A DNA stretch of 64,000 nt, from positions 17,116,557 through 17,180,556 of the forward strand of contig CM042145.1 of NCBI GenBank assembly GCA_023376005.1. The letters run 5' to 3'. Positions 26,701 to 33,645 of this stretch are shown here, one piece after another. The notes beneath the pieces are model-generated. The model made no database searches. It was not told the DNA's origin and saw nothing but the letters and a program-made list of their open reading frames with translations. The DNA comes from Doryteuthis pealeii. Taxonomy: Eukaryota; Mollusca; Cephalopoda; Myopsida; Loliginidae. Made by a program: the position numbers and the translations under genes. How positions within the stretch are numbered: the first letter of the stretch is position 1; every line of letters begins with the position of its first letter.

Positions 26701-29700
26701 GCTGAGATAAAAACCAGGATTTTATCAACGCCCTCTTTCATTGAAAGATTGGCACTACACTATCTTCCTCTTTTCAATTCTTTAATGTTCAACCATGCAA
26801 TATACAAGGTGTGTCAAAAAAGTATTGAGATTTTTTTGTACTTTTTGACACACCTTGTATTCTAAAAAAATAATGTTCCATTCATTGTTCATTTCTATCT
26901 TGGTAAATACAGCTTTAAACTCGATACTTTTATGACACATCTTGTATTCTGAAAAAAAAAACAACAAAAAAAACATTTCATTCATTCTTCATTCTATCTT
27001 GGTAAATACTGATTTAAACTTGTTACTTCTTTGACACACCTTGTATTCTGAAAAAAAAACCATTTCATTCATTCTTCATTTCTATCTTGGTAAATACAGA
27101 TTTAAATTTTTGACACACCTTGTATTCTGAAAAAATTAATGAATGGAACATTTTTTTTTTTAAATACAAGGTGTGTCAAAAAGTACAAAAAATCTCAATA
27201 CTTTTTTGACACACCTTGTATATATCCCAATCTGATCATATCTATCTCTCTATCTATCTATGTCAATCTGTTCCTATCTATTCCAGTTTAATAATAATTA
27301 TTTATTTATTTGCTCACAGTTACTTACACACAGTTATTTACCAGGTTGGGCATCTCCGATAAGGAGTATTTTATGTCTAGAGGTTAGGGAATCACATTCA
27401 TTATATGATCATATTTACACTTTTTGTGGTTATTTCCTATAACTCCAACCTAAAAAAGGGGGAACCACTCTGATTGACTGATAAATTATTTATTTATTTA
27501 TTGATCTACTAGGAAAAAAGAAGATAGGGTTAGGGTTAGGGTTAGGGTTACAGTTAGTGTTAGGGTTTAGGGTTAGTTTAATGGGAAAATAATGGGTAGA
27601 TTAATTAACAGATAAAATTCATTCAGAGTGGTTCCCCTTTTTTAGGTTGGAGTTATAGGAAATAACCCTTTTTGTGTAGTTGCTTTTTTAAGATTTTTTT
27701 TTTAACATGGTCCTAATGAATATGAATAATTTTGGTAATTTATGAGGAAGTGTGTCCCGGTCTCCTGCCTCAGAAATTGCTACCCAGTGACTATTAAAAT
27801 GACGTCCCCAGCTATGTCGTCTCGGCGGTGTTACTTAAAAGAAAACAACCAACTTAGTGCGTTAAATGTATTTTAGAGGGGGGGGGGCTTCTCTTTTTTT
27901 ATATGAACAAATGGAGATGGGTGGATAGATATATATATAAACAAAGTAAAAAATGAACAAATTAAGGTAGATAGATAGATAGATAGATATCCATCTTCAT
28001 ATCTAAACAAGAATTACGACAAATTTCTATAAATAAACAAGAATTATGACAAATTTCTATAAATAAATTTCTAAACAAATTACGATAAATAAATAAGAAT
28101 TACAATTGTATGTTATTGGTATGTAGATAAAGCCAACAGTATTAATAATACAAGACAATTTTATTAATAATTGAGGTTTAGATAAAAATAAAATCATGGT
28201 GAATAAGACGTATATAATTAAGGGAGTTGTGACTTAGTAGTGATATAGTTTCAATTACAGACACAGAGACACACAATCTCCATTATAATAAGATACTATG
28301 TGACATCATACTTAGTTGTGTACATCTTTTTGAATTCCCAAACAGACAGGTCAGACCTATTTTGAAACAATATATATTTGGCTTACACCATTTCATATAT
28401 TGGTAGTAATCATCTTCCTATTTCTCATTAAAAGAAGTCAGTTTTAGAATATATAAGGACTTGCAGGGAGACAATAAATAATTATCAAGACTAGGGGTTA
28501 CCAAACTACGGCCAGCAGGCTGAATCTGGCCCGCGAAGCCATTTTATCAGGTCCACAAACGTTACTTGAATTTGTTTGTTAAAACGTACGGAACGCGAGA
28601 TGTTCTGATAGCATTTAAATTTAAATATCATATTAAGCTTACTAAATCTTTATGGACTTGACTAATGTAGGTAGGTTACAAAAATTTCATGCATGTGAGC
28701 ATTTCAATTGTTACTTACGCGATCCTGAATTTTCACTTGTTACGAACGCTTGAAAAAATACAGGTAATTTTCAAAGAGCTACTACGAAGCAACGAATAAG
28801 TCAAAAGTTATGAGACAAACATTTTTGGAAAGGGCAAACCCTATATTTTCAATATATATAAAATTCGTTATATGTTTTTTTTCTCCGAGCTTTCGTTCTG
28901 GCCAGCAAGTATTGAACACAATAATAATGTGGCCCACACTCATTATTTTTTCAATTATCCAACCTATCGTGAAAAATGTTTAGTGATCCATGATCTAGAT
29001 ATATCCATTGAGTGTCTCATAGGATATCACATGACAGTCTCAGAAAATTGTGATTGGCGTGAGCAAGATACGCGACATCACAGACAAAAATGGCCACAAT
29101 TTGCATGCGCATGTTGTCATAGAGCAGTTTGGAAGAGAGAACGGACGAAGTAAGCTGATGCAAATCTGAAACTCTGCTGATTAACCAATCGGCCGCCTCG
29201 CCGTAGCCTATAAAATGAGTGTGTCAGAAGCTTGGGCAGTTGATCGTGAACTGTCTTGGAAGTCTGTTCGTTTGAAGGTTTCACTACTCTGTTCGAGAAG
29301 TTTTCACTGCTCTGTTCGAGAAGTTTTCACTGCTCTGTTCGAGAAGTTTTCACTGCACTGTTCGAGAAGTTTTCACTGCTCTGTTCGAGAAGTTTTCACT
29401 GCTCTGTTCGAGAAGCTCTGTTCGAGAGAAGTTTTCACTGCACTGTTCGAGAAGTTTTCACTGCACTGTTCGAGAAGTTTTCACTGCTCTGTTCGAGAAG
29501 TTTTTACTGCTCTGTTCAAGAAGTTTTCACTGCTCTGTTCAAGAAGTTTTCACTGCTCTGTTCAAGAAGTTTTCACTGCACTGTTCGAGAAGTTTTCACT
29601 GCTCTGTTTGAGCAACGGTTTCATTGACTTTTGTTTTTGCCTCTGTTCTTTGAACAGTAGAGACATTGTCCCCTACACTAAAACAAGTATCAATGACTGA

Positions 29701-29909
29701 AAATAAAAACTTGAAAACTTTAACTTACATTGTCTGTGCGGTTGTAGATTTGTTGCATTGTGTAATACACAGCATGTCCTCCTTTGCCGATTGAAATGCC
29801 TGGATTGGTTTGCCAAGATGGACTGTTGACATCCATGTAATAAAAGCCAAGTCCATTTCTGTAGACTGTGGGAACCCGCCGAAGCTTTGGAATTTTATAG
29901 ACAACAAAC
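8125..29909 (-). CDS. DNASE2: Deoxyribonuclease II-like gene, six internal exons, incomplete at both ends
   Basis: DNase II is an acid endonuclease of lysosomes that degrades DNA from engulfed cells; it has a phospholipase-D-like fold built around two HxK motifs. Six minus-strand exons, each with AG/GT borders, encode in order FVVYK, MYND, GHSKG, GGFWLVHS, SWP...TYGQ, SRAGTKF, LYHDW and DHSKW...CIGDINRQ, the family order from about residue 30 to near the C-terminus. Total coding is 872 nt (about 290 codons; the family is about 350-360). The first exon (signal peptide plus a VDW end) was not found downstream on the plus coordinates to 34.3 kb, and the C-terminal exon with the RGGG motif is not seen below 8125; the 100-N gap begins 252 bases away. 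Introns are 1-7.5 kb and full of transposons. One junction is out of phase, so the locus could be a damaged copy or contain an assembly error. Family identity is secure; integrity is not. Confidence 0.9.
8333..8733 (-). mobile_element. SINE-A, near full length, with duplicated 3' module
   Basis: Minus strand begins with the tRNA-like head (GGTGTAATGGTTAGAG and GAGTTCAAATCC boxes) and ends with two copies of the 3' module joined by the same linker as the copy at 781-1063, so a dimer-tailed subfamily exists. Located in the last visible DNase II intron. Confidence 0.8.
8815..9215 (+). mobile_element. SINE-B, partial plus full copy head to tail
   Basis: First a 3' part (8815-8945), then a full unit from about 8955: tRNA-like TAGCTCAATCAGGAGAGCAC and GGTTCTAGATTCGATACTGG, a body with CTCAGCGCATGGGTAGCAC and CAATCTCCTTGGTCTGG, ending in a (CTTTA)n tail. 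The head fits A and B boxes of polymerase III. Confidence 0.8.
9242..9348 (-). CDS. DNASE2: DNase II exon E (LYHDWLAP, ETWQNG)
   Basis: A 107-nt exon with acceptor GCAG ending at 9349 and donor GTAAG at 9240-9241. With the G carried from exon D it reads DLYHDWLAPDLASDLLTETW followed by QNGAHKLHSNCTGKYS, ending in phase 0. 'DLY..W(L/V)AP.L..DL..E.W' and the following SNC are conserved in DNase II; NCT is a potential N-glycosylation site. Two head-to-tail SINE-B copies sit immediately below it in the next intron. Confidence 0.9.
9360..11110. other. AT-rich intron sequence, nothing recognised
   Basis: Short TA arrays near 9385 and 10020-10085. 10540-10640 and 10790-10870 are diverged direct repeats (AATCAG(C/T)GAAACTCAAAAC). 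No coding support. Confidence 0.6.
11119..11422. mobile_element. AT-rich MITE-like inverted repeat
   Basis: Two 66-bp arms (11119-11184 and 11357-11422), inverted, differing at about one position, separated by 172 bases. No coding. Target duplication not resolved because of AT richness. Confidence 0.65.
11797..12090 (+). pseudogene. mariner transposase N-terminal relic
   Basis: Opens just after a (TA)n tract: MVFKLGHNAAEVTKNICCAK, a middle part with TRCFKKFSFGYKNLDDQARL and GRPK, ending near RVSGEFGILQKH. 'FKKF..G..NLDD..R.GRP' and 'RRVSGELGISQ' are the linker and second helix-turn-helix of mariner transposases. The catalytic domain is missing, so only the DNA-binding half remains. It is a different mariner lineage from that in the inverted arms. 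Confidence 0.72.
12175..12780 (+). repeat. Dispersed repeat C (about 600 bp, GC-rich head, A-rich tail)
   Basis: Starts CCCGCCCTGTCAGCTGGGGC, passes through GCATTTT-less middle GATCAATCGGCTGGTCAC, TCATATGGGTGCTAGAAGG and TTCCAGTTTTGGAGGTTTGG, and ends with GACATAAAACAAAACAAAAC. Short frames inside are not conserved between copies. Probably a non-coding retroposon; class unknown. Confidence 0.7.
12783..13015 (-). mobile_element. SINE-B
   Basis: Minus-strand copy covering body and degenerate head (TTTAGCTCAGTAGTTAGAGT, CTTGATACTGG). Confidence 0.78.
13113..13546 (-). mobile_element. Solo LTR (434 bp) with GTAT target duplication
   Basis: Plus-strand ends are TGTAAGGTTC and AATCCAACA; GTAT occurs at 13109-13112 and 13547-13550. 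The TATA-like TATTTAAG at about 13463-13470 lies on the minus strand, giving the likely orientation. Related to the LTR at 30760-31268 over about 110 bases (CAAACAACTCCG, GCACATGGAG). Confidence 0.78.
13839..14045 (-). CDS. DNASE2: DNase II exon D (PPW, SRAG motifs)
   Basis: A 207-nt exon, acceptor AG at 14046-14047 and donor GTAAG at 13837-13838. Joined to exon C it reads GKQLQYNFPQIYDKN, then about 35 residues ending with SPPWFNKLTLMSRAGTKF and SYAKYSKFGK, and carries one base into exon E. GKQL.Y.(F/Y)P..Y and SRAG..F.S(F/Y)AK are family signatures. A complete Helitron copy starts at 14077, only 31 bases from the exon on its 5' (upstream intron) side, so the branch point and polypyrimidine tract lie in a very short stretch. 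Confidence 0.9.
14077..14683 (+). mobile_element. Non-autonomous Helitron, copy H1
   Basis: Begins TCTTATTATAATGGAG and ends with the hairpin GCACCCGGAGGGTGC, nine bases, then CTAG. It is inserted between A and T. TC at the 5' end, a 3' hairpin close to CTRR, and A^T target are the defining Helitron features. No Rep/helicase coding: 607 bp. It lies 31 bases from DNase II exon D. Confidence 0.85.
14727..15500 (-). pseudogene. RTE-like LINE fragment between two Helitrons
   Basis: A longer piece of the same LINE lineage. Minus strand reads NTMTPVQAESLLHSLEEAAE, KTEFISFKKKGNIPTLNG, QFTYLGSNISSTES, AWSATNKLISP, a frame change, then LYDCTTWTLTKHLENKLDG and ...DREGWQEI, with the (ATG)n tail at 14733. 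It corresponds to the region just after the RT YADD motif through to the C-terminus. It lies inside a DNase II intron, flanked by Helitrons in 3'-to-3' orientation (14077-14683 and 15589-16208). Confidence 0.82.
15589..16208 (-). mobile_element. Non-autonomous Helitron, copy H2
   Basis: Reverse-orientation copy with the same TC...hairpin...CTAG ends, 620 bp, A and T at the borders. Faces H1 3'-to-3' across an RTE-like fragment. Confidence 0.85.
16209..17384. other. Intron sequence with a dispersed repeat
   Basis: 16755-16860 (TTCTTGGGGACTTTGTCTTGG) recurs at 33655-33760; function unknown. The remainder shows no feature. Confidence 0.5.
17385..17547 (-). CDS. DNASE2: DNase II exon C (GGFWLVHS, SWP, TYGQ)
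   Basis: A 163-nt exon with acceptor TAG at 17548-17549 and donor GTGAG at 17383-17384. The only open frame reads VLYSFDYQGGFWLVHSTP, then a stretch with YSWPKTGHTYGQ, ending FPYSAMNDIG with one base carried to the next exon. GGFWLVHS.P.F and YSWP....TYGQ..LC.SFP are highly diagnostic of DNase II; the His of LVHS is one of the conserved active-site region histidines. This frame begins in phase 0, while exon B ends in phase 1. Confidence 0.9.
18515..19253 (+). mobile_element. Solo LTR (739 bp) with ATTC target duplication
   Basis: Starts TGTTACATAC and ends TTTATAACA; ATTC flanks both sides (18511-18514 and 19254-19257). Inside are a 22-bp palindrome centred on GATCCGATTTCGGATC (18787-18808) and a TATA box (TATATAAA, 18815-18822), consistent with an LTR promoter read on the plus strand. 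No internal region or second LTR, so it is a recombination-derived solo LTR in a DNase II intron. Confidence 0.8.
19535..19590 (-). ncRNA. Hammerhead-like core without stem I
   Basis: Minus strand CTGAAGA, GG(T)TG...CGGCC, GAAA, TGTTGTA. The same block with CCGAAGA is at 50789-50830 (plus strand). No complementary stem I is seen in either copy. Confidence 0.3.
19740..20330. mobile_element. LTR-like dispersed sequence
   Basis: Shares the block CACTTACT...GGGG-rich...CCCCAC with the 30760-31268 LTR and a leading GGTTCAAAG with the 13113-13546 LTR. Exact ends and a target duplication were not found, so this is a family call only. Confidence 0.45.
20340..21170. other. A-rich intron sequence
   Basis: No frame or repeat end. 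21178-21290 matches 22425-22525 (CCATTCATG..TTTGGGTGATTCCATTCC), a short duplicated block on either side of the polypurine array and exon B. Confidence 0.5.
21285..22110. repeat. Polypurine minisatellite, about eight units of 81-120 bp
   Basis: Each unit has a constant core (GTGTAAAGAACAAAAAGGAT then ATCTAACAGGGAGA) followed by variable GGGA/GA filler. Cores start near 21320, 21440, 21549, 21634, 21719, 21804, 21888, 21968, and a partial one near 22091. Minus-strand frames through it are shadows. It lies in the DNase II intron just after exon B. Confidence 0.9.
22153..22225 (-). CDS. DNASE2: DNase II exon B with the first HxK motif (GHSKG)
   Basis: A 73-nt exon, acceptor AG at 22226-22227 and donor GTAAT at 22151-22152. 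It reads NFMYMMYNDEIPHGSTTEYFGHSK and ends in phase 1 after the Lys codon. MYND and the GHSK motif correspond to the LYND...GHTKG region of animal DNase II, the first of the two HxK catalytic motifs. Its donor lies about 40 bases from the end of an 830-bp polypurine minisatellite inside the next intron. The phase-1 end does not fit the next exon found (see findings). Confidence 0.85.
22665..22895 (+). mobile_element. SINE-B
   Basis: Lacks the A box; begins at AACCACAAGGTTCCCAGTTC and continues to GACGACTTTTTTTAC. Confidence 0.78.
22905..23280 (+). repeat. Dispersed repeat D, single copy in the DNase II intron
   Basis: Shares with 7040-7430 (and its inverted partner 34610-34990) the blocks TTTTTGC(G/C)CCCCCC, AATTTTGGGGATTGTC, AACATA(A/G)TCCACAC, CAAAATTTCAGAAAAATT and GGGGTGGGTGACA. 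Not recognised as any known element; no conserved protein frame. Confidence 0.6.
23345..23925 (+). repeat. Dispersed repeat C
   Basis: Second long copy, very close to 12175-12780 and with the same AC/A tail. Confidence 0.72.
24470..24640 (+). repeat. Dispersed repeat C, 3' part
   Basis: Only the last about 170 bases (CCCATCTATGGGTTAAACAG to (AAAAC)n). Confidence 0.65.
24640..26060. other. Unannotated repeats, no gene
   Basis: 24840-24930 resembles repeat C; 25195-25380 resembles parts of the inverted arms (TGTACAATGAA, GACTGGTTGACAT). 25805-25990 has two related copies of CTGACCAC(T/C)GACAATCCCTT. No coding support. Confidence 0.45.
25430..25810. mobile_element. LTR-like sequence, ends unresolved
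   Basis: Contains an AATAAA-type signal on the minus strand near 25510 and the CACTTACTG block seen in the other LTRs. No protein-coding content. Confidence 0.35.
26065..26570 (-). mobile_element. SINE-B, diverged and interrupted
   Basis: 3' body at 26065-26260, tRNA-like head at 26480-26570 (CTCAGTCGGTAGAGCATTCG, minus strand), unrelated or decayed sequence between. Confidence 0.6.
26797..27222. mobile_element. mariner-type MITE array with palindromic ends
   Basis: Both outer ends are about 60-base hairpins built from ACAAGGTGTGTCAAAAA and its complement. Between them are four direct repeats of about 90-110 bases, each ending in GACACACCTTGTATTCTG. The terminal motif matches Tc1/mariner-type ends. 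Confidence 0.72.
27428..27667. mobile_element. MITE (240 bp) with 8-bp target duplication and internal TTAGGG repeats
   Basis: Terminal inverted repeats of about 43 bp begin GGTTATTTCCTATAACTCC. CTTTTTGT lies directly outside both ends (27420-27427 and 27668-27675), a perfect 8-bp target duplication. The centre holds telomere-like repeats at 27535-27576. An 8-bp duplication is typical of hAT and a few other superfamilies; the termini do not let me choose. Confidence 0.85.
27535..27576 (+). repeat. Interstitial telomere-like (TTAGGG) repeats
   Basis: Four clean TAGGGT-type units, then ACAGTTAGTG and further TTAGGG variants; located in the centre of the 240-bp MITE. Confidence 0.9.
28100..28293 (-). 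mobile_element. Helitron copy H6, 5' part only
   Basis: Minus strand starts TCTTATTATAATGGAG and matches the first about 195 bases of the family, then is truncated. The 3' hairpin is missing. Confidence 0.7.
28491..28997. mobile_element. Probable hAT-type non-autonomous element
   Basis: The left end CTAGGGGTTACCAAACTACG plus GGCCAGCAGGCTGAA resembles hAT termini of the 'CAGGGGTTCCCAAACT' type. The right end (TGGATCACTAAACAT on the minus strand) is a diverged counterpart, also closed by CTAG. No transposase frame. Confidence 0.45.
29185..29215 (+). promoter_or_regulatory. CCAAT and TATA boxes of an LTR-like promoter
   Basis: CCAAT at 29185-29189 and TATAAAA at 29209-29215, spacing 19 bases, with GC-rich sequence between. 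They point to the plus strand into the 23-bp minisatellite, opposite to DNase II. Probably an LTR remnant rather than a host promoter. Confidence 0.45.
29283..29612 (+). repeat. 23-bp minisatellite, about 14 units
   Basis: Unit TTTTCACTGCTCTGTTCGAG plus AAG, with rare variants (CTCT/CACT, TTCGAG/TTCAAG) and one 7-base partial unit near 29412. Because 23 is not a multiple of 3, the reading frame rotates and a 161-codon frame (29215-29700) stays open with 23-residue periodicity. Confidence 0.92.
29729..29909 (-). CDS. DNASE2: DNase II exon A (first exon visible)
   Basis: A 181-nt exon bounded by an AG acceptor at 29910-29911 and a GT donor (GTAAG) at 29727-29728. It starts with one base that completes a Trp codon, then reads FVVYKIPKLRRV...GLGFYYMDV...SW, ending IYNRTDN. 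The FVVYK start and the 'Y.YMD....W' stretch match the N-terminal part of mature DNase II. NRT is a possible N-glycosylation site. It ends in phase 0. No exon ending in VDW with a matching donor was found in 29910-34270 by eye, so the signal-peptide exon must be farther away or lost. Confidence 0.88.
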
Positions 29910-30389
29910 CTATTAACGAGAATTTAAAGTTAAAAAAATTTATAATAATTCAAGAAAGTTCATCTATTTTGGGAATGAGATGAAAATTAAGGAAATAAGA
30001 TTTTATCAGGACGAACAATTTAAATACTTTTTTTTTTCTGAAAATGAACAATCAAATTAAACAAACAGGTTTTTAGTTAAACTGATAATTGCGAGTTGTG
30101 ACCTTTAATTTCTTGAGGAAAAGATCTTGATGGTTTACCACTTGCTCGGCATGGGCTATAAGATACACCGACTGCTCCTCTGCGGAAAAGCCTAATAAGA
30201 ACCAAAGTGATGTTTTGACGTCATCGATTGCGCAGCCACCAAGAATCTGCCTCCTTAAAGCATCACGGGTCGCCACCCAAGGTGAACGCGTGGCCTCATT
30301 GGAGGGATTTTACCCCTCTGGAGAAGTGTACTTGGCCTACAACCCTAGCTGACCGTGTGCTAAGACACCAGGATCCTTTCCTCGACTCT

Positions 30390-30434
<45 letters not shown>

Positions 30435-30619
30435 ATCTCTTTCTTTCTTTTTCTCTCTTTATATCTGTCTCTCCCCCCCCACCAATCTCTCTGTCTCTCT
30501 CTTTCTCTGATTCGCTCCTTCTGTATTTCTTTCTCTTTTTTCTATTATATTATCTTATAATAAAAAAAATAAACACCGGGCCACAATGGCAAAGGGGGGA
30601 GGAGCACTCAAAGTAGTTT

Positions 30620-31385
30620 TTAACTGATGAGAAAAGAGTCTCTTTGGTTTGAATTTAGAATTTTACCTTCTTCTAGACCAGTTGCCATACCAAAGTTAAA
30701 AGAGCACAGTCTGCCCTGTTATTTACTGATAACTGGAGAGAGAAGAGTTGGATTCATACTGTTGGATTCAAAGGTAATTATGTTAATTATAATTAGTTGA
30801 ACAAACAACTCCGATTAAAGGTGTTAAATATAACAATGGACTTTAATACAAGAATAGCACATGGAGAAGCATTCATAACATGAAATACACATACATGAGA
30901 CAAGATACATAGTAGATATATATAATGATGTAGGGTTTTAAGGGTAAAAAATATGACAAACGACTGGTAACAATGGATACAAATGTATTGAACAAAAGAG
31001 TAGAAATTTACAGCAAAGAAAGTGGAGATTGCGTGCAACCATATTGTTACGAACTGACTCGCATTGCTTCGTATCAAGCCACAATTGTTCCTGCTACTTA
31101 TAGTAGTTGTCGGCGCATTCCATTTATGTACATAGGTTATATCACCTATAACATATAAGTAATACATAAAAGGGATAATATACAATAATGAAAGTATAAA
31201 GGTTATGGAAAGTCCATAAGACAAAGTCACTTACTACATTGCCTGTGTGGGGGGTGAAAACCCCCACAATACCTTTCCCAAGGGTATTAGTGCTATGTGA
31301 AATGCAAACAGCCGAATCCAGGATTTGAACTCATTCTACTGTGTCATTACTTAGAACGATAACCATTACACCATACACCTCAATA
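30620..31385 (-). mobile_element. SINE-A split by a solo LTR
   Basis: The 3' part is at 30620-30759 and the tRNA-like head at 31269-31385; the LTR 30760-31268 separates them with a 4-bp duplication. Confidence 0.8.
30760..31268 (-). mobile_element. Solo LTR (509 bp) inserted in a SINE, ATAC target duplication
   Basis: TGTTGGATTC at the left end, ACCCCCACA at the right. ATAC lies on both sides (30756-30759 and 31269-31272) and removing the insert restores a continuous SINE-A (…GGATTCATAC|CTTTCCCAAGG). Minus orientation is assumed from similarity to the 13113-13546 LTR. Confidence 0.82.
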
Positions 31386-31469
31386 TACTCCTGCTTATAT
31401 TCTTATTTTGGTTATTTTAATGGTCCCATTTTTGTATTGTACCCTCCAGCCTTTCAACAATTTTTTTCA

Positions 31470-31745
31470 CGCTCAGAATTGCAGAGACATGGAATAAACT
31501 GCCCACGTCTGCTGTAGGCTGCCGAAGCACTGAGTCTTTCAAAGCCTCCATGCTTCTTGTGGTCCGCCGACACTATACCTGATGGCCACTCTCCACATAC
31601 ATATGCACACACGCACACACATACATGTATATTACTACTGTAAACTGTTCATATTCCCGACACTACATTATTCTGTGTACTTGACATGAGACTTTGATGA
31701 GTTGTGGTGCACCTGAGCACTGTACACAATAAATTTCATTATATT
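31470..31745 (+). pseudogene. CR1/L2-like LINE 3' terminus
   Basis: A short reading AETWNKLPTSAVGCRSTESF then KASML..VRRHYT and a stop, followed by a 3' UTR ending in an AATAAA-like signal (CAATAAATTTC). The 'TWN.LP......S..SFK' motif marks the C-terminus of CR1/L2-type elements. Repeat C starts right after it. Confidence 0.6.
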
Positions 31746-32235
31746 ATTTTTAATCCCACCCTGTTAGCTGCGGCTGAAGAATACGCTGACTGCACTTCTG
31801 CAAGACAACCCTCCCCTCTAATGTAGCCACCTGTTGGCTGTGGGTGGCAACCTGTAATACCTGAGGACAGGATCATGGTTGAGCAGTGGTCTCATGACAT
31901 GCAACACTTCACCTCAGTCCTTACTTTGCTCTTATGGCAAGCCCCAACCCTTTAAACATATGGGTGCTCAAAGGCGGTGCCTGAGGGTCTACATGTCCTG
32001 TGAATGACGTTAAACTCTATCTCATGGCGAGGTTCCAGTTTTGGAGGTTTGGGGAATGTAGAGCACCCCTTCATCACCATTGCTCCCTGGTCCACTCTGG
32101 CCCGGAGTGGTAGTACCTGTTAGGGTCCCATCTTTGGGTTAAATAGAAAAACATGAGTTTATAAACAAAATTGAATATCCATTAAGAATTAATTTATTTC
32201 AAAACTTTATTGGCATTAAATTACCCACTGAGGTT
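31745..32235 (+). repeat. Dispersed repeat C
   Basis: Third long copy, with a deletion in the first half; ends before the A-rich tail at a partial SINE-A head (32240-32290). Confidence 0.7.
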
Positions 32236-32649
32236 GGTCTCGCCGTGTCCATTTCCTACGGCGGTAACCATTACATCACGTGTTTCTATATACAACTACC
32301 CTGTTTGTTAACGAACTTCACCGATCCTGCAAAATATATTAACATATACGGAGGTTTTCTTCTTTCCTCTTCCTCTTCAATATGCCATTTCTCAGTGTTT
32401 GGAGTGAGTGGGCTGTGGAGTTATCAGGAAGAACGGTGCAAAGAGTTTTAAAAGTTAAGGACTTTGATAGGACACAGATTGTGGTTCACACTGGTTGGGG
32501 ACAGGAGAGGGGGGATTTGCAGCGAAATGGAGGGGGGGGTAAAGCAAAAGCCCCAGGTGGGGTGGGGTCGATTGGCTGTGAAATTTGTCTGTGTATTTGG
32601 GTAGTGTGGTTTATACAAATTTCTTTGCGGTTAGATTGTACAGTTTAGT

Positions 32650-32815
32650 TAGATGAGCGGAGAGGCCCCGATCTGATCAATCAGCTGGTCATATCAAGCC
32701 CTAGCACTAATATGATTGTCCTAACCATAATTCTTCAAATTGTCCTCATGGCAAACAACCAACCCCTTTATCATATGGGTGCTAGAAGGCAGTGGCTGAG
32801 GGTTAACTACAAATT
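32650..32815 (+). repeat. Dispersed repeat C, middle fragment
   Basis: Contains GATCAATCAGCTGGTCAT and TCATATGGGTGCTAGAAGG only. Confidence 0.6.
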
Positions 32816-32855
32816 TCTTAATACACATCAAGCTAATGGAGATTATTTCAATCTA

Positions 32856-33246
32856 GACATATATAAAGGGCGGTTGTGTATATGTGTATGTCCGGAGGAA
32901 ACTTTGAAAATAAAACAATTAACGACAAAATAAATATATATACACATTCACTATCACCAGGACTTCATTTTTTAATAAAAATAATGAAGATTTGATTTAT
33001 ATTTGTGAAGATTATTAAAAAAATAAAATGTAAATGATAACAGCATGGAATTTTTTAAAATTTAGTATTTTAAATAGGAGACATTAATTTTTCTTTTCAA
33101 ATTGTCTGGATCAATGCAATGACTTTTTTACATAGGGATTTGAATGGGGCATCCTGTGAGGATCGAATGATGATTCAACAATAATGGATCTACGAGACTA
33201 CCTTTTTTACCCCCCCTACCCAGGCAGCACCAGGTAGCCGCTTCTT
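32856..33246 (+). mobile_element. Helitron-like unit, first of a head-to-tail pair
   Basis: Starts ATATATAAAGGGCGG with TGTCCGGAGGAA soon after, and ends CTACCCAGGCAGCACCAGGT then AGCCGCT. A similar unit follows at once. The 3' GGC-rich hairpin resembles a second Helitron family, but the terminal CTRR is not intact, so the class is tentative. Confidence 0.5.
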
Positions 33247-33252
33247 GTACAT

Positions 33253-33645
33253 ATATAAAGGGCAGCTGTGTGTATATGTATGTCCGGAGGAATCTTCAAA
33301 AATAAAACAATTAACGACAAAGTAAATATATATACACATTAAATATCACCAGGGCTTGGTTTTTGAGCAAAAATAATAGAGTTTGATTTATATTCATGAA
33401 GATAATTAAAAAATAAAATTTAAATGATAACAGCAAGGATTTTTTTTTCATTTAATATTTTAGATAGTAGACATTAACATTTCTTTTCAGAGTAGCTGGA
33501 TCTATTTTTTTTACATAGGGATTTAAATGGGGCATCCCCCGAGGATTCAACTCATGATTAAGTAATAATGGATCTGTGGGACTAACTTTTTAAGAATCCC
33601 CTCTCTACCCAGGCGATGCCGGGTAGCCGCTACTGTTGTATACTC
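33253..33645 (+). mobile_element. Helitron-like unit, second of the head-to-tail pair
   Basis: About 395 bp, roughly 85-90% like the preceding unit by eye. The 3' hairpin is CTACCCAGGC / GCCGGGTAG with a short loop, followed by CCGCTACT. Direct tandem copies fit rolling-circle transposition or a simple tandem duplication. Confidence 0.5.

Noticed and set aside
27535..27576. Site of an ancient telomere fusion
   Set aside because: The TTAGGG units are enclosed by inverted repeats and an 8-bp duplication, so transposition explains them better.
30793..31230. 145-codon minus-strand frame with hydrophobic stretches
   Set aside because: Also inside a solo LTR nested in a SINE; the hydrophobicity comes from AT-rich composition.
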